Assembly: GCA_900313265.1 (NCBI GenBank)
Contig: OMRN01000311.1
Coordinates: 1 to 7,501, forward strand
DNA length: 7,501 nucleotides
Direction: 5' to 3'
Source: an uncultured Lachnospiraceae bacterium
GTDB lineage: Bacteria; Bacillota; Clostridia; Lachnospirales; Lachnospiraceae
Shown here one piece after another: positions 6,442-7,501 of the stretch (the stretch's first letter is position 1; each line of letters begins with the position of its first letter). The notes under the pieces are model-generated. The model saw only the letters and a list, made by a program, of their open reading frames with translations, did no database searches and had not been told where the DNA came from. Made by a program: the position numbers and the translations under genes.

Positions 6442-7501
6442 TTAATTCTCCTTCGCCGAACCGGAAAACTCCGGGTAACGCTTTTTTACAAGTTCATTAT
6501 TTTTCAAATCCTCAACCGTGGTTTCATACACTTTTCCCTTTGCCGGATTCGTTGTGCGGTATTCAAAACCGAATTTCTCCATAAATTTTTCCAGCATGGA
6601 GGAATATACGGAAATGCCGATTCGGTTTATCAGGATATCCTCATTCCGCCACTCCGTTAAATGTTCAAAAATCCAGTCAATAATCATTAAATAATTGTTT
6701 TGGTTCGCATCACCCGGTGCAATCGCGATCATCGAAATATACGCATCAAACTCTCCCCCTAAGGAGAAAAGATCAATCATCGAACTCCGGATAATTGCCT
6801 GTCCGGAAATCAGCTGTTCATACGCTTCTTTCCCAACGGGATAAATATCGCAGTATCCGATGATTTCATCCTGTTTTACGAGAAGAATGGATGTATCGCT
6901 CTCGTACTGTTCGGCCGAATCTTTCCATTCGTCAAAAGTTCCTTCAATATCCACGTTCATTTCAAACTGTTCGGAAGGAATACAAAGATAATCGAGTTCG
7001 ATTTCCTTCATCGTTAAATCCGTATAATTCATGCCGATTTGCGAAATGTTGGAAATTTTTAATAATGTCGGTTTTTTATATCGTACCTCTTTCGCTTCTT
7101 TGGTAACCGGATTATTCTTTTTTGTCAGGAACAGGATGCTTAATACTTCATCAAAATGAACATCCGTAACTTCCGGAAAGGCATCCAGCCACTGCGTCGG
7201 TCCAAGATAAAACTCCATCGCTTCCGAAGGATGAAAGTCCTCAATCCGAAGCGGAATAATCGGCTTGAGCCTCGAAACAGCCGAATTGATTTCCCGAAGA
7301 ACATAGGGCGATTTATCGGATTTGCTTGAAAAAATCAATAAAACAGCCATTGAATTGCCGATTCCTTTAACAATTTCCTCTGCATAATCCTCCCCTTTAC
7401 GGATATCCCGGGGAGCAATAAAGCATTTACATCCTCTGTTTTCAAGATTTTTAACTACCGTAAAGGCAACATTACGGTCTTCCGACGCATATGACATAAA
7501 A
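6442..7501 (-). CDS. TIR domain fused to a GNAT-like acetyltransferase domain, 5' end outside window
   Basis: Numbering here is from the first visible Met (7497-7495). That Met is probably internal: the preceding codon is Phe, and FMSYASEDR matches the first beta strand of TIR domains (usually FISYxxxD), so a few residues lie beyond the window. Residues 1 to about 125 form a bacterial TIR domain: MSYASEDRNVA, CKCFIAPRDIRKGEDYAEEI (box-2-like), VLLIFSSKSDKSPYVLREI with Glu69 at the NADase catalytic position, and the FYLGPTQWLDAF end motif. After a short linker, about 155-345 resembles a GNAT fold: SILLVKQDEIIGYCDIYPV, AYISMIAIAPGDANQNNYL where acetyl-CoA would bind, and the late strand/helix MLEKFMEKFGFEYR. 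The acetyl-CoA loop lacks the usual Q/RxxGxG/A, so transferase activity is uncertain. TIR domains of this kind cleave NAD or make nucleotide signals in several defence systems. It is the first visible gene of the tight operon with the small gene and the channel. Confidence 0.85.
   Translation of the reverse strand, partial: FMSYASEDRNVAFTVVKNLENRGCKCFIAPRDIRKGEDYAEEIVKGIGNSMAVLLIFSSKSDKSPYVLREINSAVSRLKPIIPLRIEDFHPSEAMEFYLGPTQWLDAFPEVTDVHFDEVLSILFLTKKNNPVTKEAKEVRYKKPTLLKISNISQIGMNYTDLTMKEIELDYLCIPSEQFEMNVDIEGTFDEWKDSAEQYESDTSILLVKQDEIIGYCDIYPVGKEAYEQLISGQAIIRSSMIDLFSLGGEFDAYISMIAIAPGDANQNNYLMIIDWIFEHLTEWRNEDILINRIGISVYSSMLEKFMEKFGFEYRTTNPAKGKVYETTVEDLKNNELVKKRYPEFSGSAKEN
6448..6453 (-). promoter_or_regulatory. 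Ribosome binding site of the small hydrophobic-N-terminus gene
   Basis: Minus-strand AAGGAG lies 6 bases before ATG 6441-6439, inside the last codons of the TIR gene. It supports the small gene as translated and fixes its first ATG as the start. Confidence 0.75.

Noticed and set aside
7495..7497. ATG taken as the true start of the TIR gene
   Set aside because: The frame is still open upstream with a Phe codon, and FMSYASED is the first strand of the TIR fold, so the real start is most likely outside the window.
1..7501. Frequent TTCCG/CGGAA words, considered as a DNA uptake or recognition repeat
   Set aside because: They are spread through coding regions at all phases and are explained by frequent GGA, CCG and GAA codons; no longer shared core or regular spacing is seen.
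1..7501. CRISPR array, tRNA, rRNA, insertion sequence or attachment site
   Set aside because: No spaced direct repeats, cloverleaf, transposase or terminal repeats were seen on either strand.

Overview
The window is a compact, single-direction gene block. All five protein genes read on the minus strand, so transcription runs from high to low coordinates. Moderate G+C, strong GGAGG-type ribosome binding sites and protein composition suggest a Clostridia-like Firmicute, perhaps Lachnospiraceae. That assignment is inferred from style, as no taxonomic marker gene is present.

Layout in transcription order: (1) 7501-6442, a TIR-domain protein with a C-terminal GNAT-like acetyltransferase fold, cut at its 5' end by the window edge; (2) 6441-6214, a 75-residue protein with a short hydrophobic N-terminus and a charged C-terminus, starting directly after the TIR stop codon; (3) 6221-4182, a 679-residue bacterial CASTOR/POLLUX-type ion channel with two membrane segments, a DAG pore motif and two RCK-like domains, overlapping gene 2 by 8 bases; (4) after a 142-base gap with a candidate promoter, 4039-509, a 1176-residue soluble protein. 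It joins a ClpB-type AAA+ module, a receiver-like domain without the phospho-acceptor Asp, a second AAA+ module of classic/FtsH type and an M41 (FtsH) zinc protease domain with HELGH; (5) after a 128-base gap, 380-1, a YbjN-fold protein whose 3' end lies outside the window.

Genes 1-3 are so tightly packed that they are almost certainly one translationally coupled operon. Genes 4 and 5 each have their own strong ribosome binding site and a spacer, so they may be co-transcribed or separately controlled. The combination suggests a multi-part stress-response or defence-like system: a TIR nucleotide enzyme or sensor, a channel gated by nucleotide- or ion-binding RCK domains, a double-ring protease machine, and a YbjN protein that could act as adaptor. 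The domain calls rest on visible motifs. The idea that the five proteins form one pathway is inference. The most unusual single object is the ClpB-like/pseudo-receiver/FtsH-like fusion protease, which lacks the membrane anchor normal for FtsH.
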